In this document: positions 34,147-46,513 of the stretch, in pieces
How the letters are laid out: each line of letters begins with the position of its first letter
Position numbering within the stretch: position 1 is the first letter of the stretch
Assembly: GCF_013304735.1 (NCBI RefSeq)
Contig: NZ_JAAITI010000015.1
Location: forward strand, 1-64,000
Length of the DNA: 64,000 nt
Origin: Blautia luti
GTDB lineage: Bacteria; Bacillota; Clostridia; Lachnospirales; Lachnospiraceae
Direction: 5' to 3'
Notes under the pieces: generated by a model
What the model saw: only the letters and a program-made list of their open reading frames with translations
Databases searched by the model: none
Told to the model about the DNA's origin: nothing
Program-made: the position numbers and the translations under genes

Positions 34147-36738
34147 ATGAACAGAAAAATTGCTGCCTGTTTTCTGGCAGGAATTCTGAGTATAACAGCG
34201 GTTCCGGTTCCGGCAGCAGCACAAGAGGCGGTTTCCGGAAAAAATGTGTCAGAAGAACCGCTGGACGCAATTCGAGCACAGGAAATTGCAATGGAAAAAC
34301 AGGAAGAACTTGAGGAAGAGGAAAATATGCCGGCAGAGGAACCGGATCCGTTGGTGTTGGATGAGGACGGAAAAGTGGTTCCGGCGTCTGCGGCTTCCTG
34401 GACAGAAGAAACACAGGAACCAGAAAATGCTAAAACAGCAGACGCGGCATTGCCGGATGATTTTTCTGACGGAAATCCTGATGGAAATACAGAGGAAATT
34501 TCCGATGCTCCGACGGATGGTGACAAACCGGAAACAGAAGAGGAATCTCTGGAGACAGAAGAGGAAGGCACCGGTACACTGTCTGAGAATGATGAAGGTA
34601 CAGAACTGGTTCCGGAGCAGAACGCCATGGAGGATACCCAGGATGAAATTCAGCTGGAAGATGGGGCAGAAAATGTAACAGAAGGGGAGAACACCACAGG
34701 TGAACTTTCGGATAATGCAGAGGAGGAAACATTTACTTCTGAGGAAGCGGACAGATTCTCAGATGGAAGTGCCTCCGAAGGGGAACTTGGAACTTATCAG
34801 ACAGTGACACTGGAAATTGAAGACGGACAGGATATCACGGCTCCGTTAAATACCTTGTTTCTGCAGCTGAAAGAACAGGTGTCAGACGAAACTCCCTGTA
34901 AAATTATAATTCCACCGGGAAATTATAAACTCACAGGAACACTGTGTATGTACAGCAATATGTACCTGTATGCAAAAGGCGCAACAATTACAAAAACATC
35001 ACCGACCAAACATCTGATTCTTCGACTTGGAAATACAAAAGAATCAGAAGGGGAATATGAAGGCTACCGAAATGTTATCATTGATGGTGGAACCTGGGAT
35101 TTTAATTATCAGTGCGTGGCAGAAAAAGATGAACCAGGTGGATTTGTGGGATTCTGTATCGGACATGCCACCAATGTCACCATCAAAAACGCAACATTCC
35201 TGAATAATCTGAAATCTCATTTTCTGGAGTTCGGCGGAGTAAAAAATGCCAAGATTACCGGATGTACATTTCACGGGTATTATAAGAATTATGTAAAAGG
35301 CGGACAGGAATGCATTCAGATTGACTGTTGTACAGATGAAGATAATGTTTTTCCACAGTATATGCCATACGATGGAAGCACCTGCGAGGATTTTGTTATT
35401 GATGGAAATGTGTTTGAGGACGTTTTTGCAGGGGTGGGAACCCATAGCATGATGGCAGGAAAAACATATAAACGGATTACCGTTACCAACAACACCTTCC
35501 ATAATGTAAAAAAACGATGCATAGAATTTCTGAATTATGAAGATTCCACAGCAGAAAACAATACCATGGTAAATGTAGGGCTTGGGGTGGAAGTCTCAGC
35601 TGTGAATAAGAAAAATACACATTTGACACAGGGATACAGTGGAGAACCGGATGCGAAGAAGAACAGAAATATCCGGGTAGCAGGAAACTATGTCAGCCTT
35701 GCAAAGACTTCCAGCATCGGAGGCATTGCGTGGATCTGCAGTGGCGTTAAAGTTATAGGTTATAATATGAAGAATTCGGGAGAAGTGATTCCGGAAGGAA
35801 TATATCCGGTAAAGGGAGTAACTGTAAAAGATAATCAGATTTCCGGATATGGAAACGGTATCAGTATTACTCTTGCAGATACGGATACCGTGACGGATAA
35901 TCAGGTAAAAATGAAAAAAACTTCCGCATATTCCAATCTTGGTATTTATGCGGAAGATTCCAGAGGAAGCATTATCAAAAGGAATCAGGTTTCCGGAACT
36001 GCAAATACAGGAATTTATATGAAAGATTCTTCCTATGCGGCAGGATCAAAACAGAAAAATCTGATAAGCGGAAATACGGTTGCATCACCGGGAGGAGATG
36101 GAATTTATCTGCAGTCTGTAAATGCAACCTCCACAGCAGAAAAAAACACATCAAAATCCACGACTGGCTCCGGAATTCGTGTGAAATCCGGAAAAAATAT
36201 CAGTGTTCTTAATAATTCCTGTTCTTCAAATAAAGAACATGGTGTCAAAATTGAATATGCACAAGGTGGCATCCGTGTAAAAAGTAACCGCCTTGTTTCC
36301 AACGGAAAGAGCGGAATTCTGCTGTGGAAATCAAAAGCAACAGAAGTTTCCGGAAATACTGTTGCAAAAAATAAAGGAAATGGTATTTACGGATATGGTT
36401 CTGTGATATCGGCTATGAAGTCCAATGCTTTCAGCGGAAACGGAAAAACGCAGGCAGTATATATGAAGGGCTGTAAAGGCTGGACCAATATTGACCGTCC
36501 TTCCTGCAAAAAAATCACAGCACAGAGCACATCCGTAACAGGAAGCGCGGCCGGCGGCCAGAATGTTATTGTTTATGCACAGAGATCCGGAAAAAGCATA
36601 CGTCTGGGCTATGCAGCTGTAAATAAGAAGAAACAGTTTACAGTAAAAATAAAAAAACAGAAAAAGAACACTGTGCTGAAAATTGTATCAAAAGATAAAT
36701 ATGCAAACACAGTAACTGTGAATTATACTGTGAAATAA
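34147..36738 (+). CDS. Secreted right-handed parallel beta-helix protein
   Basis: An 863-residue exported protein. Residues 1-27 are a Sec signal ending PAAA-QE. Residues 30-215 are a low-complexity, Glu/Thr/Asp-rich spacer. Residues 220-790 form a parallel beta-helix of repeated N-rich PbH1 coils (for example VTNNTFHNVKKRCIEF, VKDNQISGYGNGI, SGNTVAKNKGNGIYGYG), a pectate-lyase-like scaffold. A lysine-rich Ig-like domain ends the protein. No LPxTG or TM anchor is visible. Likely a surface glycan-binding or glycan-cleaving protein; no catalytic residues can be assigned. It has its own promoter and terminator and interrupts the usual rplL-rpoB neighbourhood. Confidence 0.85.
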   Translation: MNRKIAACFLAGILSITAVPVPAAAQEAVSGKNVSEEPLDAIRAQEIAMEKQEELEEEENMPAEEPDPLVLDEDGKVVPASAASWTEETQEPENAKTADAALPDDFSDGNPDGNTEEISDAPTDGDKPETEEESLETEEEGTGTLSENDEGTELVPEQNAMEDTQDEIQLEDGAENVTEGENTTGELSDNAEEETFTSEEADRFSDGSASEGELGTYQTVTLEIEDGQDITAPLNTLFLQLKEQVSDETPCKIIIPPGNYKLTGTLCMYSNMYLYAKGATITKTSPTKHLILRLGNTKESEGEYEGYRNVIIDGGTWDFNYQCVAEKDEPGGFVGFCIGHATNVTIKNATFLNNLKSHFLEFGGVKNAKITGCTFHGYYKNYVKGGQECIQIDCCTDEDNVFPQYMPYDGSTCEDFVIDGNVFEDVFAGVGTHSMMAGKTYKRITVTNNTFHNVKKRCIEFLNYEDSTAENNTMVNVGLGVEVSAVNKKNTHLTQGYSGEPDAKKNRNIRVAGNYVSLAKTSSIGGIAWICSGVKVIGYNMKNSGEVIPEGIYPVKGVTVKDNQISGYGNGISITLADTDTVTDNQVKMKKTSAYSNLGIYAEDSRGSIIKRNQVSGTANTGIYMKDSSYAAGSKQKNLISGNTVASPGGDGIYLQSVNATSTAEKNTSKSTTGSGIRVKSGKNISVLNNSCSSNKEHGVKIEYAQGGIRVKSNRLVSNGKSGILLWKSKATEVSGNTVAKNKGNGIYGYGSVISAMKSNAFSGNGKTQAVYMKGCKGWTNIDRPSCKKITAQSTSVTGSAAGGQNVIVYAQRSGKSIRLGYAAVNKKKQFTVKIKKQKKNTVLKIVSKDKYANTVTVNYTVK

Positions 36739-36740
36739 AT

Positions 36741-36792
36741 AAAAGCTTCTGTTCCACACATCGTATGTATAAAAGGAACAGAAGCTTTTTTT
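36741..36792 (+). terminator. Terminator after the beta-helix gene
   Basis: AAAAGCTTCTGTTCC pairs with GGAACAGAAGCTTTT followed by a T-run. It can work from both sides. Confidence 0.85.
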
Positions 36793-36823
36793 GAAAAAAT
36801 GTAAAAAAATTCGAAAAAAGTGC

Positions 36824-36852
36824 TTGACACGCTTTTTTTCTTATGTTAAAGT
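36824..36852 (+). promoter_or_regulatory. Promoter of rpoB-rpoC
   Basis: TTGACA, 17-nt spacer, TAAAGT. The ~85-nt leader contains a stem CCTGCCT / AGGCGGG (36881-36901). Confidence 0.75.
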
Positions 36853-36944
36853 GGAGGATGCTATATTATGGCTAGATATGCCTGCCTAAAGGTCAGGCGG
36901 GATCATGTTGTAATAAATAATAAAAAAACAGGGGTGAAACGTCA

Positions 36945-39900
36945 ATGGAAAAAAACAGAATTCGTTCTGTAAAAACTGGAAAAAGCATGCGTATGAGCTA
37001 CCAGAGACAAAAAGAAGTCCTGGAAATGCCAAACCTGATCGAAGTTCAGAAAGATTCCTACCAGTGGTTTCTTGACGAAGGTTTAAAAGAAGTATTCGAT
37101 GATATTTCTCCGATCGCAGATTACGGCGGAAAGCTCAGTCTGGAATTCATCGATTTCACATATGATGAAAAAGATGCAAAATATTCCATCGAGCAGTGTA
37201 AAGAACGTGACGTGACTTATGCCGCACCTTTGAAGGTTCGAGTAAGGCTGATCAATAAGGAAACAGAAGAGATCAACGAACACGAGATTTTCATGGGAGA
37301 TTTACCGCTGATGACTGCAACAGGTACCTTTGTTATTAATGGTGCTGAGCGTGTTATTGTCAGCCAGTTAGTACGTTCCCCTGGAATCTACTACGCAATC
37401 GCTCATGATAAACTTGGTAAGAGACTGTTTTCCAGTACCGTAATTCCGAACAGAGGTGCATGGCTGGAGTACGAGACAGATTCAAATGATGTATTTTATG
37501 TACGTGTAGACAGAACAAGAAAGGTTCCGATTACTGTTCTGATCCGTGCACTGGGCATTGGAACCAATGCTGAGATCATTGATCTGTTTGGTGAAGAGCC
37601 GAAGATCCTTGCTAGCTTTACAAAGGATACCTCCACAAACTACCAGGAAGGTCTCCTTGAGCTGTATAAGAAAATCCGTCCGGGCGAGCCGCTTGCAGTA
37701 GAGAGCGCAGAGAGCCTGATCATGGCAATGTTCTTCGATCCGAGAAGATATGACCTTGCCAAAGTTGGACGTTACAAATTTAATAAGAAACTTCATTTCA
37801 ACAAGCGTATCGTAGGCCACAAGCTTTCTCAGGATGTTGTAGACACAACAACAGGTGAGATTCTTGCAGAGGCTGAGACTCTTGTTACAAGAGAGCTTGC
37901 TGATACTCTTCAGAATTCCGCAGTTCCGTATGTATGGATTCAGGGTGAGGAGAGAGAGATTAAAGTCCTTTCCAGCCTTATGGTTGATATCCGTCATTAT
38001 CTTCCGGAGCTTGAGGATCCGAAGTCCCTGGGTGTTACAGAGTTAGTATACTACCCGGTACTCGAAAAAATTCTGGAAGAAAATGACACATTTGAGGACA
38101 GATGTGAGGCAATCAAACGTGATATCCACGACCTGATTCCGAAGCACATCACCAAGGAAGATATCCTTGCGTCCATCAACTACAATATGCATCTGGAGTA
38201 TGGCCTTGGAAACGATGATGATATCGACCACTTGGGCAACCGTCGTATCCGTGCTGTCGGTGAGCTGCTTCAGAACCAGTACCGCATCGGTCTTTCCAGA
38301 CTTGAGCGTGTGGTACGTGAGAGAATGACAACACAGGATGCAGAGAGCATTTCTCCGCAGTCCCTGATCAATATCAAACCGGTAACTGCAGCAGTGAAAG
38401 AGTTCTTCGGATCTTCCCAGCTGTCACAGTTCATGGACCAGAACAACCCGCTTGGAGAGCTGACTCACAAGAGAAGACTTTCCGCACTGGGACCTGGCGG
38501 TCTGTCACGAGACAGAGCCGGATTCGAGGTTCGAGACGTACATTATTCCCATTACGGAAGAATGTGCCCGATCGAGACTCCTGAGGGACCGAACATCGGT
38601 CTTATCAACTCCCTTGCATCTTATGCAAGAATCAATCAGTACGGTTTCGTAGAGGCACCGTACAGAAAGATCGACAAAACAGATCCTTCCAACCCGCGTG
38701 TAACAGATGAAGTTGTATACATGACAGCGGACGAGGAAGATAATTACCATGTAGCACAGGCGAATGAGCCTCTGGACGAAGAGGGACACTTCCTTCATAA
38801 GAATGTTTCCGGTCGTTACCGTGAGGAGACTCAGGAGTACGAGCAGCACATGTTTGATTACATGGACGTATCTCCGCGAATGGTATTCTCCGTTGCTACA
38901 GCCCTGATTCCGTTCCTGCAGAACGATGATGCGAACCGTGCGCTGATGGGATCCAACATGCAGCGTCAGGCCGTTCCGCTTCTTACAACAGAGGCTCCGG
39001 TTGTTGGTACAGGTATGGAGACCAAGACAGCCGTTGACTCCGGTGTATGTGTTGTTGCGAAAAAAGCAGGTACTGTACTTCGTTCCACATCTACAGATAT
39101 CACCATCAAGAATGATGACGGAACAAAAGATGATTACCATCTGACCAAATTCATGCGAAGCAACCAGAGTAACTGCTACAACCAGAGACCGATCGTGTTC
39201 CAGGGTGAGCATGTTGAGGCAGGACAGGTTATCGCAGATGGCCCATCCACATCTAATGGTGAGCTTGCACTTGGTAAGAACCCGCTGATCGGATTTATGA
39301 CCTGGGAAGGTTATAACTACGAGGATGCCGTTCTGCTTAGCGAGAGACTGGTACAGAATGATGTTTATACATCTGTCCATATCGAGGAATATGAGGCAGA
39401 ATCCCGTGATACCAAGCTGGGACCGGAAGAGATCACACGTGATGTTCCGGGTGTCGGCGATGATGCTCTGAAAGATCTGGATGAGCGTGGTATCATCCGT
39501 ATCGGTGCTGAGGTACGTGCCGGTGATATCCTTGTTGGTAAGGTTACTCCTAAGGGAGAGACAGAGCTTACTGCTGAGGAGCGTCTCCTTCGTGCCATCT
39601 TCGGTGAGAAGGCAAGAGAGGTACGTGATACTTCCCTTAAAGTACCGCACGGTGAATATGGTATTATCGTAGATGCCAAGGTATTTACAAGAGAGAACGG
39701 CGACGAGCTGAGCCCTGGAGTAAATCAGGCAGTACGTATTTATATTGCACAGAAGAGAAAGATCTCCGTTGGTGATAAGATGGCTGGTCGTCATGGTAAC
39801 AAGGGTGTCGTTTCCCGTGTACTTCCAGTTGAGGATATGCCATTCCTTCCGAACGGACGTCCGCTCGATATCGTGCTGAACCCTCTGGGTGTACCTTCCC

Positions 39901-40802
39901 GAATGAATATCGGACAGGTCCTGGAGATCCACTTAAGCCTTGCTGCCAAAGCACTTGGCTTCAACATTGCAACACCAGTATTCGATGGCGCCAACGAGGT
40001 TGATATCCAGGATACTCTGGAGCTTGCCAACGATTACGTTAATACGGAAGACTTTGAGGAATTCCGTGAGAAATATAAAGATATCCTTGCACCGGATGTT
40101 ATGCAGTACCTTGATGAGAACAAAGCTCACAGAGCACTCTGGAAGGGCGTTCCTATTTCCAGAGATGGTAAGGTAAGACTTCGTGACGGACGTACAGGTG
40201 AGTATTTCGACAGCCCTGTAACCATCGGTCACATGCACTACCTGAAACTGCATCATCTGGTAGATGATAAGATCCATGCACGTTCCACAGGTCCATACTC
40301 CCTGGTAACACAGCAGCCTCTGGGTGGTAAAGCTCAGTTCGGTGGACAGCGTTTCGGAGAGATGGAGGTTTGGGCACTGGAGGCATATGGTGCTTCCTAC
40401 ACACTGCAGGAGATCCTGACAGTGAAGTCTGATGATGTGATCGGACGTGTTAAGACCTATGAAGCAATCATCAAAGGTGATAACATTCCTGAGCCAGGTA
40501 TTCCTGAGTCCTTTAAGGTACTTCTTAAAGAGCTTCAGTCTCTTGGTCTGGATGTACGTGTACTCAGCGAGGACGGAGAGGAAGTTCACATCATGGAGAC
40601 TTCTGATTACGGAGATACTGATCTTCGTCACGTCATCGAGGGAGATTCCAGAGGACGCAGAGATGAGGAGTCCTTCGGTAAACACGGCTATACCAAGCAG
40701 GAGTTCAGCGGAGAAGAACTTGTCAATGTAGAAGAAGATGAAGACATTGAAGAAGACGAGGACATGATCGAGTTTGAAGAGTCCTTTGATGATGAGGAAT
40801 AA
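36945..40802 (+). CDS. rpoB: RNA polymerase beta subunit
   Basis: A 1285-residue beta subunit. The rifampicin pocket reads [20 protein letters not shown] with the Asp, His and Ser of drug-sensitive enzymes; the catalytic region [14 protein letters not shown] and the C-terminal clamp segment [20 protein letters not shown] are intact. An acidic tail ([18 protein letters not shown]) ends the protein. Start behind GGGGTGAAA. RpoC follows after 17 nt. Confidence 0.98.
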   Translation: MEKNRIRSVKTGKSMRMSYQRQKEVLEMPNLIEVQKDSYQWFLDEGLKEVFDDISPIADYGGKLSLEFIDFTYDEKDAKYSIEQCKERDVTYAAPLKVRVRLINKETEEINEHEIFMGDLPLMTATGTFVINGAERVIVSQLVRSPGIYYAIAHDKLGKRLFSSTVIPNRGAWLEYETDSNDVFYVRVDRTRKVPITVLIRALGIGTNAEIIDLFGEEPKILASFTKDTSTNYQEGLLELYKKIRPGEPLAVESAESLIMAMFFDPRRYDLAKVGRYKFNKKLHFNKRIVGHKLSQDVVDTTTGEILAEAETLVTRELADTLQNSAVPYVWIQGEEREIKVLSSLMVDIRHYLPELEDPKSLGVTELVYYPVLEKILEENDTFEDRCEAIKRDIHDLIPKHITKEDILASINYNMHLEYGLGNDDDIDHLGNRRIRAVGELLQNQYRIGLSRLERVVRERMTTQDAESISPQSLINIKPVTAAVKEFFGSSQLSQFMDQNNPLGELTHKRRLSALGPGGLSRDRAGFEVRDVHYSHYGRMCPIETPEGPNIGLINSLASYARINQYGFVEAPYRKIDKTDPSNPRVTDEVVYMTADEEDNYHVAQANEPLDEEGHFLHKNVSGRYREETQEYEQHMFDYMDVSPRMVFSVATALIPFLQNDDANRALMGSNMQRQAVPLLTTEAPVVGTGMETKTAVDSGVCVVAKKAGTVLRSTSTDITIKNDDGTKDDYHLTKFMRSNQSNCYNQRPIVFQGEHVEAGQVIADGPSTSNGELALGKNPLIGFMTWEGYNYEDAVLLSERLVQNDVYTSVHIEEYEAESRDTKLGPEEITRDVPGVGDDALKDLDERGIIRIGAEVRAGDILVGKVTPKGETELTAEERLLRAIFGEKAREVRDTSLKVPHGEYGIIVDAKVFTRENGDELSPGVNQAVRIYIAQKRKISVGDKMAGRHGNKGVVSRVLPVEDMPFLPNGRPLDIVLNPLGVPSRMNIGQVLEIHLSLAAKALGFNIATPVFDGANEVDIQDTLELANDYVNTEDFEEFREKYKDILAPDVMQYLDENKAHRALWKGVPISRDGKVRLRDGRTGEYFDSPVTIGHMHYLKLHHLVDDKIHARSTGPYSLVTQQPLGGKAQFGGQRFGEMEVWALEAYGASYTLQEILTVKSDDVIGRVKTYEAIIKGDNIPEPGIPESFKVLLKELQSLGLDVRVLSEDGEEVHIMETSDYGDTDLRHVIEGDSRGRRDEESFGKHGYTKQEFSGEELVNVEEDEDIEEDEDMIEFEESFDDEE

Positions 40803-40819
40803 GAAAGGGGAAAGAATAC

Positions 40820-43800
40820 ATGGCAGAAACAACGAACGCCAATGAAACATATCAGCCAATGACTTTCGATGCCATCAAGATTGGACTGGCGTCCCCTGAG
40901 AAGATCAGAGAGTGGTCACACGGTGAGGTTTTAAAACCTGAAACAATCAACTACAGAACCTTGAAACCTGAAAAGGACGGTCTTTTCTGCGAAAGAATTT
41001 TTGGACCGAGCAAGGACTGGGAGTGCCACTGTGGAAAGTACAAAAAAATTCGCTATAAAGGCGTTGTCTGCGACAGATGTGGTGTTGAAGTAACCAAATC
41101 TGCCGTTCGTAGAGAGCGTATGGGACACATCGAGCTTGCAGCTCCGGTGTCTCATATCTGGTACTTCAAAGGAATTCCGTCCCGTATGGGTCTGATCCTT
41201 GACATTTCTCCGAGAACACTGGAGAAAGTGCTTTACTTTGCAAACTATATCGTTCTGGATCCTGCTGATTCCGGACTTATGTACAAACAGGTACTCACCG
41301 AGCGTGAGTACCAGGAAGCACGTGAGTCTTATGGAGAGGGATTCCGTGTAGGTATGGGTGCCGAGTCCATCATGGAGCTTCTGAAAGCGATCGATCTTGA
41401 GAAAGATTCTGTAGAGCTGAAAGCAGAGCTTCAGGATGCAACAGGCCAGAAACGTGCAAGAATCATCAAACGTCTTGAGGTTGTGGAGTCCTTCCGTGAG
41501 TCCGGCAACCGTCCTGAGTGGATGATCATGACCGTTATCCCGGTTATCCCGCCAGATCTTCGTCCTATGGTACAGCTGGACGGAGGACGTTTTGCAACAT
41601 CTGACCTGAATGATCTTTACAGAAGAATCATCAACAGAAACAACCGTCTGAAAAGACTTCTGGAGCTTGGTGCTCCGGATATCATTGTCCGCAACGAGAA
41701 GCGTATGCTGCAGGAGGCTGTAGATGCCCTGATCGATAACGGACGCCGTGGACGTCCTGTAACAGGCCCTGGAAACAGAGCTCTGAAATCCCTTTCCGAT
41801 ATGCTGAAAGGTAAATCCGGACGTTTCCGTCAGAACCTTCTTGGTAAACGAGTTGACTATTCCGGACGTTCTGTAATCGTCGTAGGACCGGAGCTGAAGA
41901 TTTATCAGTGTGGTCTTCCGAAAGAGATGGCTATCGAGCTGTTCAAACCTTTCGTTATGAAAGAGCTTGTTGCCAACGGAACTTCCCACAACATCAAAAA
42001 TGCCAAGAAAATGGTAGAGAAACTTGAGCCAGCAGTATGGGATGTCCTCGAGGACGTCATTAAGGAGCATCCGGTTATGCTGAACCGTGCACCTACACTG
42101 CATCGTCTGGGTATCCAGGCGTTCGAGCCGATCCTTGTAGAAGGTAAGGCAATCAAGCTTCATCCACTTGTTTGTACCGCGTTCAACGCTGACTTCGATG
42201 GTGACCAGATGGCCGTACATCTTCCGCTTTCTCAGGAAGCACAGGCAGAGTGCCGTTTCCTTCTGTTATCACCGAACAACCTTCTGAAACCGTCAGATGG
42301 TGGTCCTGTAGCCGTTCCTTCACAGGATATGGTCCTTGGTATCTACTACCTGACTCAGGAGAGACCTGGAAACAAGGGTGAGGGTAAGTTCTTCAAGAGT
42401 GTCAACGAGGCAATTCTTGCATACGAGAACAAAGTCATCACACTTCAGACCAAGATCATTGTACGTTGCCATAAGACAATGCCGGATGGCACTGTGTTAA
42501 GCGGCAATGTTCATTCCACACTTGGACGTTTCCTGTTCAACGAGATCATTCCACAGGACCTTGGATTTGTAGACAGAAGCGTACCTGGAAACGAACTGCT
42601 TCTTGAGGTTGACTTCCTTGTAGGTAAGAAACAGCTGAAGCAGATCCTTGAAAAAGTTATCAATACTCACGGTGCAACAAGAACAGCTGAGGTACTTGAC
42701 TCCGTTAAGGCTATGGGTTACAAATACTCCACACGTGCAGCCATGACCGTATCCATTTCCGATATGACCGTGCCGCCACAGAAGCCGGAGATGATCAAAC
42801 AGGCTCAGGATACTGTTGACCGTATTACAAAGAACTACAAACGTGGTCTTATCACAGAGGAAGAGCGTTACAAAGAGGTTGTTGATACCTGGAAGAAGAC
42901 GGATGATGAGCTTACAAAAGCACTTCTTACCGGTCTTGATAAGTACAACAACATCTTCATGATGGCTGACTCCGGAGCCCGTGGTTCCGATAAGCAGATC
43001 AAACAGCTTGCCGGAATGCGAGGACTGATGGCTGATACAACCGGTCATACAATCGAGCTCCCGATCAAGTCAAACTTCCGTGAAGGTCTTGACGTACTGG
43101 AGTACTTCATGTCCGCTCATGGAGCACGTAAAGGTCTTTCCGATACCGCTCTTCGTACAGCCGATTCCGGATACCTGACAAGACGACTTGTTGACGTATC
43201 CCAGGATCTGATCGTTCGTGAGGCAGACTGCTGTGAGAACAGAGCAGAGATCTCCGGTATGGAAGTTCGTGGATTCATGGACGGAAAAGAAGAGATCGAG
43301 AGCCTTCAGGAGCGTATCACAGGACGTTTCTCCTGTGAGACAGTTAAGAATAAAGACGGAGAAATCCTTGTTAAAGCAAACCACATGATCACACCGAAGC
43401 GTGCAGCCCGTATCATGAAAGAGGGCGTAAGCAACGTGACAGGCGGACCGATCGACAGACTGAAGATCCGTACCATCCTTTCCTGTAAGTGCAAGGTTGG
43501 TGTCTGCGCGAAATGTTATGGTGCGAACATGGCTACCGGTGAGCCGGTACAGGTTGGTGAGTCCGTTGGTATCATCGCAGCACAGTCTATCGGTGAGCCA
43601 GGTACACAGCTGACCATGCGTACGTTCCATACCGGTGGTGTTGCCGGTGGAGATATCACACAGGGTCTTCCTCGTGTCGAGGAGCTTTTTGAGGCAAGAA
43701 AGCCGAAGGGTCTTGCGATCATCACAGAGATCCCAGGTGTTGCCACAATCAACGACACTAAGAAGAAACGTGAGATCATTGTAAATGATCCGGAGACAGG

Positions 43801-44518
43801 TGATTCCAAGACTTACCTGATCCCATACGGTTCCCGTATCAAAGTCCTTGACGGACAGGTTCTTGAGGCCGGCGATGAGCTGACAGAAGGTAGTGTAAAT
43901 CCGCATGATATCCTGAGAATTAAGGGTGTTCGTGCAGTTCAGGATTACATGATCCGCGAGGTTCAGCGTGTATATCGTCTGCAGGGTGTTGAGATCAACG
44001 ATAAGCATATCGAGGTTATCGTTCATCAGATGCTGAAGAAGATCCGTATCGAGGATAACGGAGATACAGAGTTCCTGCCAGGAACACTTGTTGATGTCCT
44101 TGATGTTGAGGAAGTTAACGAGAAACTTGAGGCAGAGGGCAAACAGCCGGCAGAGGGCAAACAGGTTATGCTTGGTATTACCAAGGCATCCCTTGCTACA
44201 AACTCCTTCCTGTCAGCAGCATCCTTCCAGGAGACAACAAAAGTCCTGACAGAGGCTGCAATCAAAGGTAAGGTCGATCCACTGATCGGTCTGAAAGAGA
44301 ACGTTATCATTGGTAAGCTGATTCCTGCAGGTACAGGTATGAAGCGTTACAGTGAGATCAGTCTTGATACAGGAATGCCGGAAGTAAAAACAGCTTCCGA
44401 GGAGCCTGAGGATACAGAGGAAATTTCCGTAGAGGAAGAGAAGACTGAGACTGCTCCGGAGGAAGAGACCGTTGCTGTTGAAGAGACAGCAGAGGAAACT
44501 GCACCGGTAGAAGAATAA
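40820..44518 (+). CDS. rpoC: RNA polymerase beta' subunit
   Basis: A 1232-residue beta' subunit. The N-terminal zinc site is [19 protein letters not shown], the active-site Mg motif [12 protein letters not shown], the second zinc site around [11 protein letters not shown], and the bridge/trigger region [19 protein letters not shown]. The C-terminus ends in an acidic, Glu/Thr-rich tail of about 45 residues. Ribosome site AAAGGGGAAAG. Confidence 0.98.
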   Translation: MAETTNANETYQPMTFDAIKIGLASPEKIREWSHGEVLKPETINYRTLKPEKDGLFCERIFGPSKDWECHCGKYKKIRYKGVVCDRCGVEVTKSAVRRERMGHIELAAPVSHIWYFKGIPSRMGLILDISPRTLEKVLYFANYIVLDPADSGLMYKQVLTEREYQEARESYGEGFRVGMGAESIMELLKAIDLEKDSVELKAELQDATGQKRARIIKRLEVVESFRESGNRPEWMIMTVIPVIPPDLRPMVQLDGGRFATSDLNDLYRRIINRNNRLKRLLELGAPDIIVRNEKRMLQEAVDALIDNGRRGRPVTGPGNRALKSLSDMLKGKSGRFRQNLLGKRVDYSGRSVIVVGPELKIYQCGLPKEMAIELFKPFVMKELVANGTSHNIKNAKKMVEKLEPAVWDVLEDVIKEHPVMLNRAPTLHRLGIQAFEPILVEGKAIKLHPLVCTAFNADFDGDQMAVHLPLSQEAQAECRFLLLSPNNLLKPSDGGPVAVPSQDMVLGIYYLTQERPGNKGEGKFFKSVNEAILAYENKVITLQTKIIVRCHKTMPDGTVLSGNVHSTLGRFLFNEIIPQDLGFVDRSVPGNELLLEVDFLVGKKQLKQILEKVINTHGATRTAEVLDSVKAMGYKYSTRAAMTVSISDMTVPPQKPEMIKQAQDTVDRITKNYKRGLITEEERYKEVVDTWKKTDDELTKALLTGLDKYNNIFMMADSGARGSDKQIKQLAGMRGLMADTTGHTIELPIKSNFREGLDVLEYFMSAHGARKGLSDTALRTADSGYLTRRLVDVSQDLIVREADCCENRAEISGMEVRGFMDGKEEIESLQERITGRFSCETVKNKDGEILVKANHMITPKRAARIMKEGVSNVTGGPIDRLKIRTILSCKCKVGVCAKCYGANMATGEPVQVGESVGIIAAQSIGEPGTQLTMRTFHTGGVAGGDITQGLPRVEELFEARKPKGLAIITEIPGVATINDTKKKREIIVNDPETGDSKTYLIPYGSRIKVLDGQVLEAGDELTEGSVNPHDILRIKGVRAVQDYMIREVQRVYRLQGVEINDKHIEVIVHQMLKKIRIEDNGDTEFLPGTLVDVLDVEEVNEKLEAEGKQPAEGKQVMLGITKASLATNSFLSAASFQETTKVLTEAAIKGKVDPLIGLKENVIIGKLIPAGTGMKRYSEISLDTGMPEVKTASEEPEDTEEISVEEEKTETAPEEETVAVEETAEETAPVEE

Positions 44519-44543
44519 GTCAATATACCTTGCTAATATAAAT

Positions 44544-44581
44544 AAATCTCCCCCCGGAAATCCGGAGGGAGATTTCTGTTT
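44544..44581 (+). terminator. Terminator after rpoC
   Basis: AAATCTCCCCCCGG pairs with CCGGAGGGAGATTT, followed by a broken T-run. Only 35 nt separate it from the kinase gene and I see no clear new promoter, so readthrough may feed that operon. Confidence 0.7.
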
Positions 44582-44616
44582 ATAAGCAGGGATTTTCTGA
44601 GAGAGGAGGGATTGCG

Positions 44617-46482
44617 ATGGACAAGGAACTGCCAATTTCCCCGTGGCCGGAATGGAAGATCATAAGTAAGATCGGGGAAGGCTCTTTTGGAAGAGTATAT
44701 AAAGCTCAGAGAACTGAGAAGGGACGTTCTTTTTACTCGGCAATTAAGATAATCACAATCCCCGCCAGTAAAGGGGAACTGGACAGTGTACGCTCAGAAT
44801 CCGGTGATGAAAAATCCGTCCGTGGATATTTCGAAAATCTGGTGGAAGAGTGTATTCAGGAAGTAAGCACCATGGAGTATTTCAGAGGAAATTCCCACAT
44901 TGTGTCGGTAGAAGATTACAAGGTGATGGAATATCTGGATGAGATCGGATGGGATATTTTTATCCGCATGGAATATCTCACAAGCTTCATGGAATATTAT
45001 GCGGGAAAAAATCTCACAGAAAAAGAAGTGATGAAGCTTGGCATAGACCTTTGTAAATCACTGGAATACTGTGGGCAGCTTCACATTATTCACAGGGATA
45101 TCAAGCCTGAGAATATTTTTGTATCCAGATTCGGAGATTTCAAGCTGGGAGACTTTGGAATCGCCAGGGAACTGGAAAAAACCATGAGTACCCTTTCCAA
45201 AAAGGGGACTTATTCCTATATGGCGCCGGAGATGTACAGGGGAGAAAAGTACGACAGCAGAGTGGATATCTATGCGCTTGGCCTGGTGCTGTATAAACTG
45301 ATGAATCATAACAGACTTCCGTTTCTGAATCTGGAAAAACAGCTGATCACATACAGAGATAAAGAAAATGCGCTGACAAGAAGAATGTCAGGTGAAACAC
45401 CGCCTGCGCCGGCAGATGCGGGAGAAGCTTTTGGCGCGGTTATTTTAAAAGCCTGTGCCTATGAGGAAAAGGAACGATATCAGACGCCGCAGGAACTGAG
45501 GCAGGCGCTGGAGCGAATCCGGTATGAGGGTACAACTCCTTCAAAACCGAAAACCACCGGGGAAAGGCCGGTTCCGGAGTCCATGCCGAAGTTTCTTCAG
45601 GAAGGTGCCGCCAAACAGCTGGCCAGAACAAGTCAGCTGAATACAGATGCGATCCGTCAGGCACGGAAAAATTCCGGGCAGATGTCTGTACAGCCTGAGA
45701 AACGTTCCACAGGAGAAACGGCAAAAAATACAGCGCAGAATACGGCAAAAGTGCAGAGTGTGATACAGAGTCCACAGAAATCAGCACCTGGAAAACCAGT
45801 ATCCAGAGCGGTAAAGCCAAAAGTCACTTCTATAACCGATCTGGAAGACAGCCGTGACCAGGATCTGCGGGAATGGGAAGAACCTGTAACAGAGTATGAC
45901 GGAAGTGTTTCTGAAAGAAAAAAGCGGAAGAGCTTTTCCAGGATTATCATTACAGCTGTTATACTTATTGTGCTGATCGGCGGAATCCTCGTAGCACGAA
46001 ATGTTCTGGATTCTGCAGATGGTGGAAAAGATACATATGTAGATACCGATGATTCGGATGCTCTGAATAAAGGAAATTTTGGGACTGCAGACAGTTCGGA
46101 TAAGAGTTTTGCCCAGGCAATGGAAACCATACGTGAACATGCGACAACCATAGAGGATGCTCTGGACAGTTATAAACGCGAAGGCACAGAGGGGGACCGC
46201 CTGCGTTTTTATAATGGGTCAGGAGAAATTGCCAAAGTGCTTGTATATCCGGACAGCTCCGCAGATGGTGTTTATGAGGAATATTTTTACTGGGGAGAGC
46301 AGATGTTTTATACTTACGTATGGGACGGAGACGAGAAACAGTATTTCTATTATCAGGACGGCCTTTTGATCCGATGGATTGATAAGGATGGAAAGGTTCA
46401 TGATAAAGAGAGCGATAACGACGAATATGTAGAACTGGGAGACAAATACTGGAGTAATTCGGTAATGGAGCTTCAGCAGTAA
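44617..46482 (+). CDS. Hanks-type serine/threonine protein kinase, membrane-anchored
   Basis: A 621-residue kinase. Residues 12-300 are the kinase domain: GEGSFGRVYK loop (from Gly20), Lys44, catalytic Asp161 in IHRDIKPEN, DFG 179-181, an APE-type MAPEM and conserved Asp in VDIYALG. A basic, Ser/Gln-rich linker (about 310-440) precedes one membrane helix (IIITAVILIVLIGGILVA) and a C-terminal extracytoplasmic domain of about 150 residues (tyrosine-rich FYNGSGEIAKVLVYPD, YFYYQDG). It lacks PASTA repeats, so it is not the standard PrkC/PknB. PP2C follows after 31 nt. Confidence 0.92.
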   Translation: MDKELPISPWPEWKIISKIGEGSFGRVYKAQRTEKGRSFYSAIKIITIPASKGELDSVRSESGDEKSVRGYFENLVEECIQEVSTMEYFRGNSHIVSVEDYKVMEYLDEIGWDIFIRMEYLTSFMEYYAGKNLTEKEVMKLGIDLCKSLEYCGQLHIIHRDIKPENIFVSRFGDFKLGDFGIARELEKTMSTLSKKGTYSYMAPEMYRGEKYDSRVDIYALGLVLYKLMNHNRLPFLNLEKQLITYRDKENALTRRMSGETPPAPADAGEAFGAVILKACAYEEKERYQTPQELRQALERIRYEGTTPSKPKTTGERPVPESMPKFLQEGAAKQLARTSQLNTDAIRQARKNSGQMSVQPEKRSTGETAKNTAQNTAKVQSVIQSPQKSAPGKPVSRAVKPKVTSITDLEDSRDQDLREWEEPVTEYDGSVSERKKRKSFSRIIITAVILIVLIGGILVARNVLDSADGGKDTYVDTDDSDALNKGNFGTADSSDKSFAQAMETIREHATTIEDALDSYKREGTEGDRLRFYNGSGEIAKVLVYPDSSADGVYEEYFYWGEQMFYTYVWDGDEKQYFYYQDGLLIRWIDKDGKVHDKESDNDEYVELGDKYWSNSVMELQQ

Positions 46483-46513
46483 TGTCGAAAGGGTTTTTAC
46501 GAAAGGAAAAAAA

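Noticed and set aside
38505-39932. A 475-codon open frame antisense to rpoB, and similar ones opposite rpoC (40931-42220, 43070-44026)
   Set aside because: Long antisense frames are expected opposite highly expressed genes with few A/T-ending stop complements; no signals support them.
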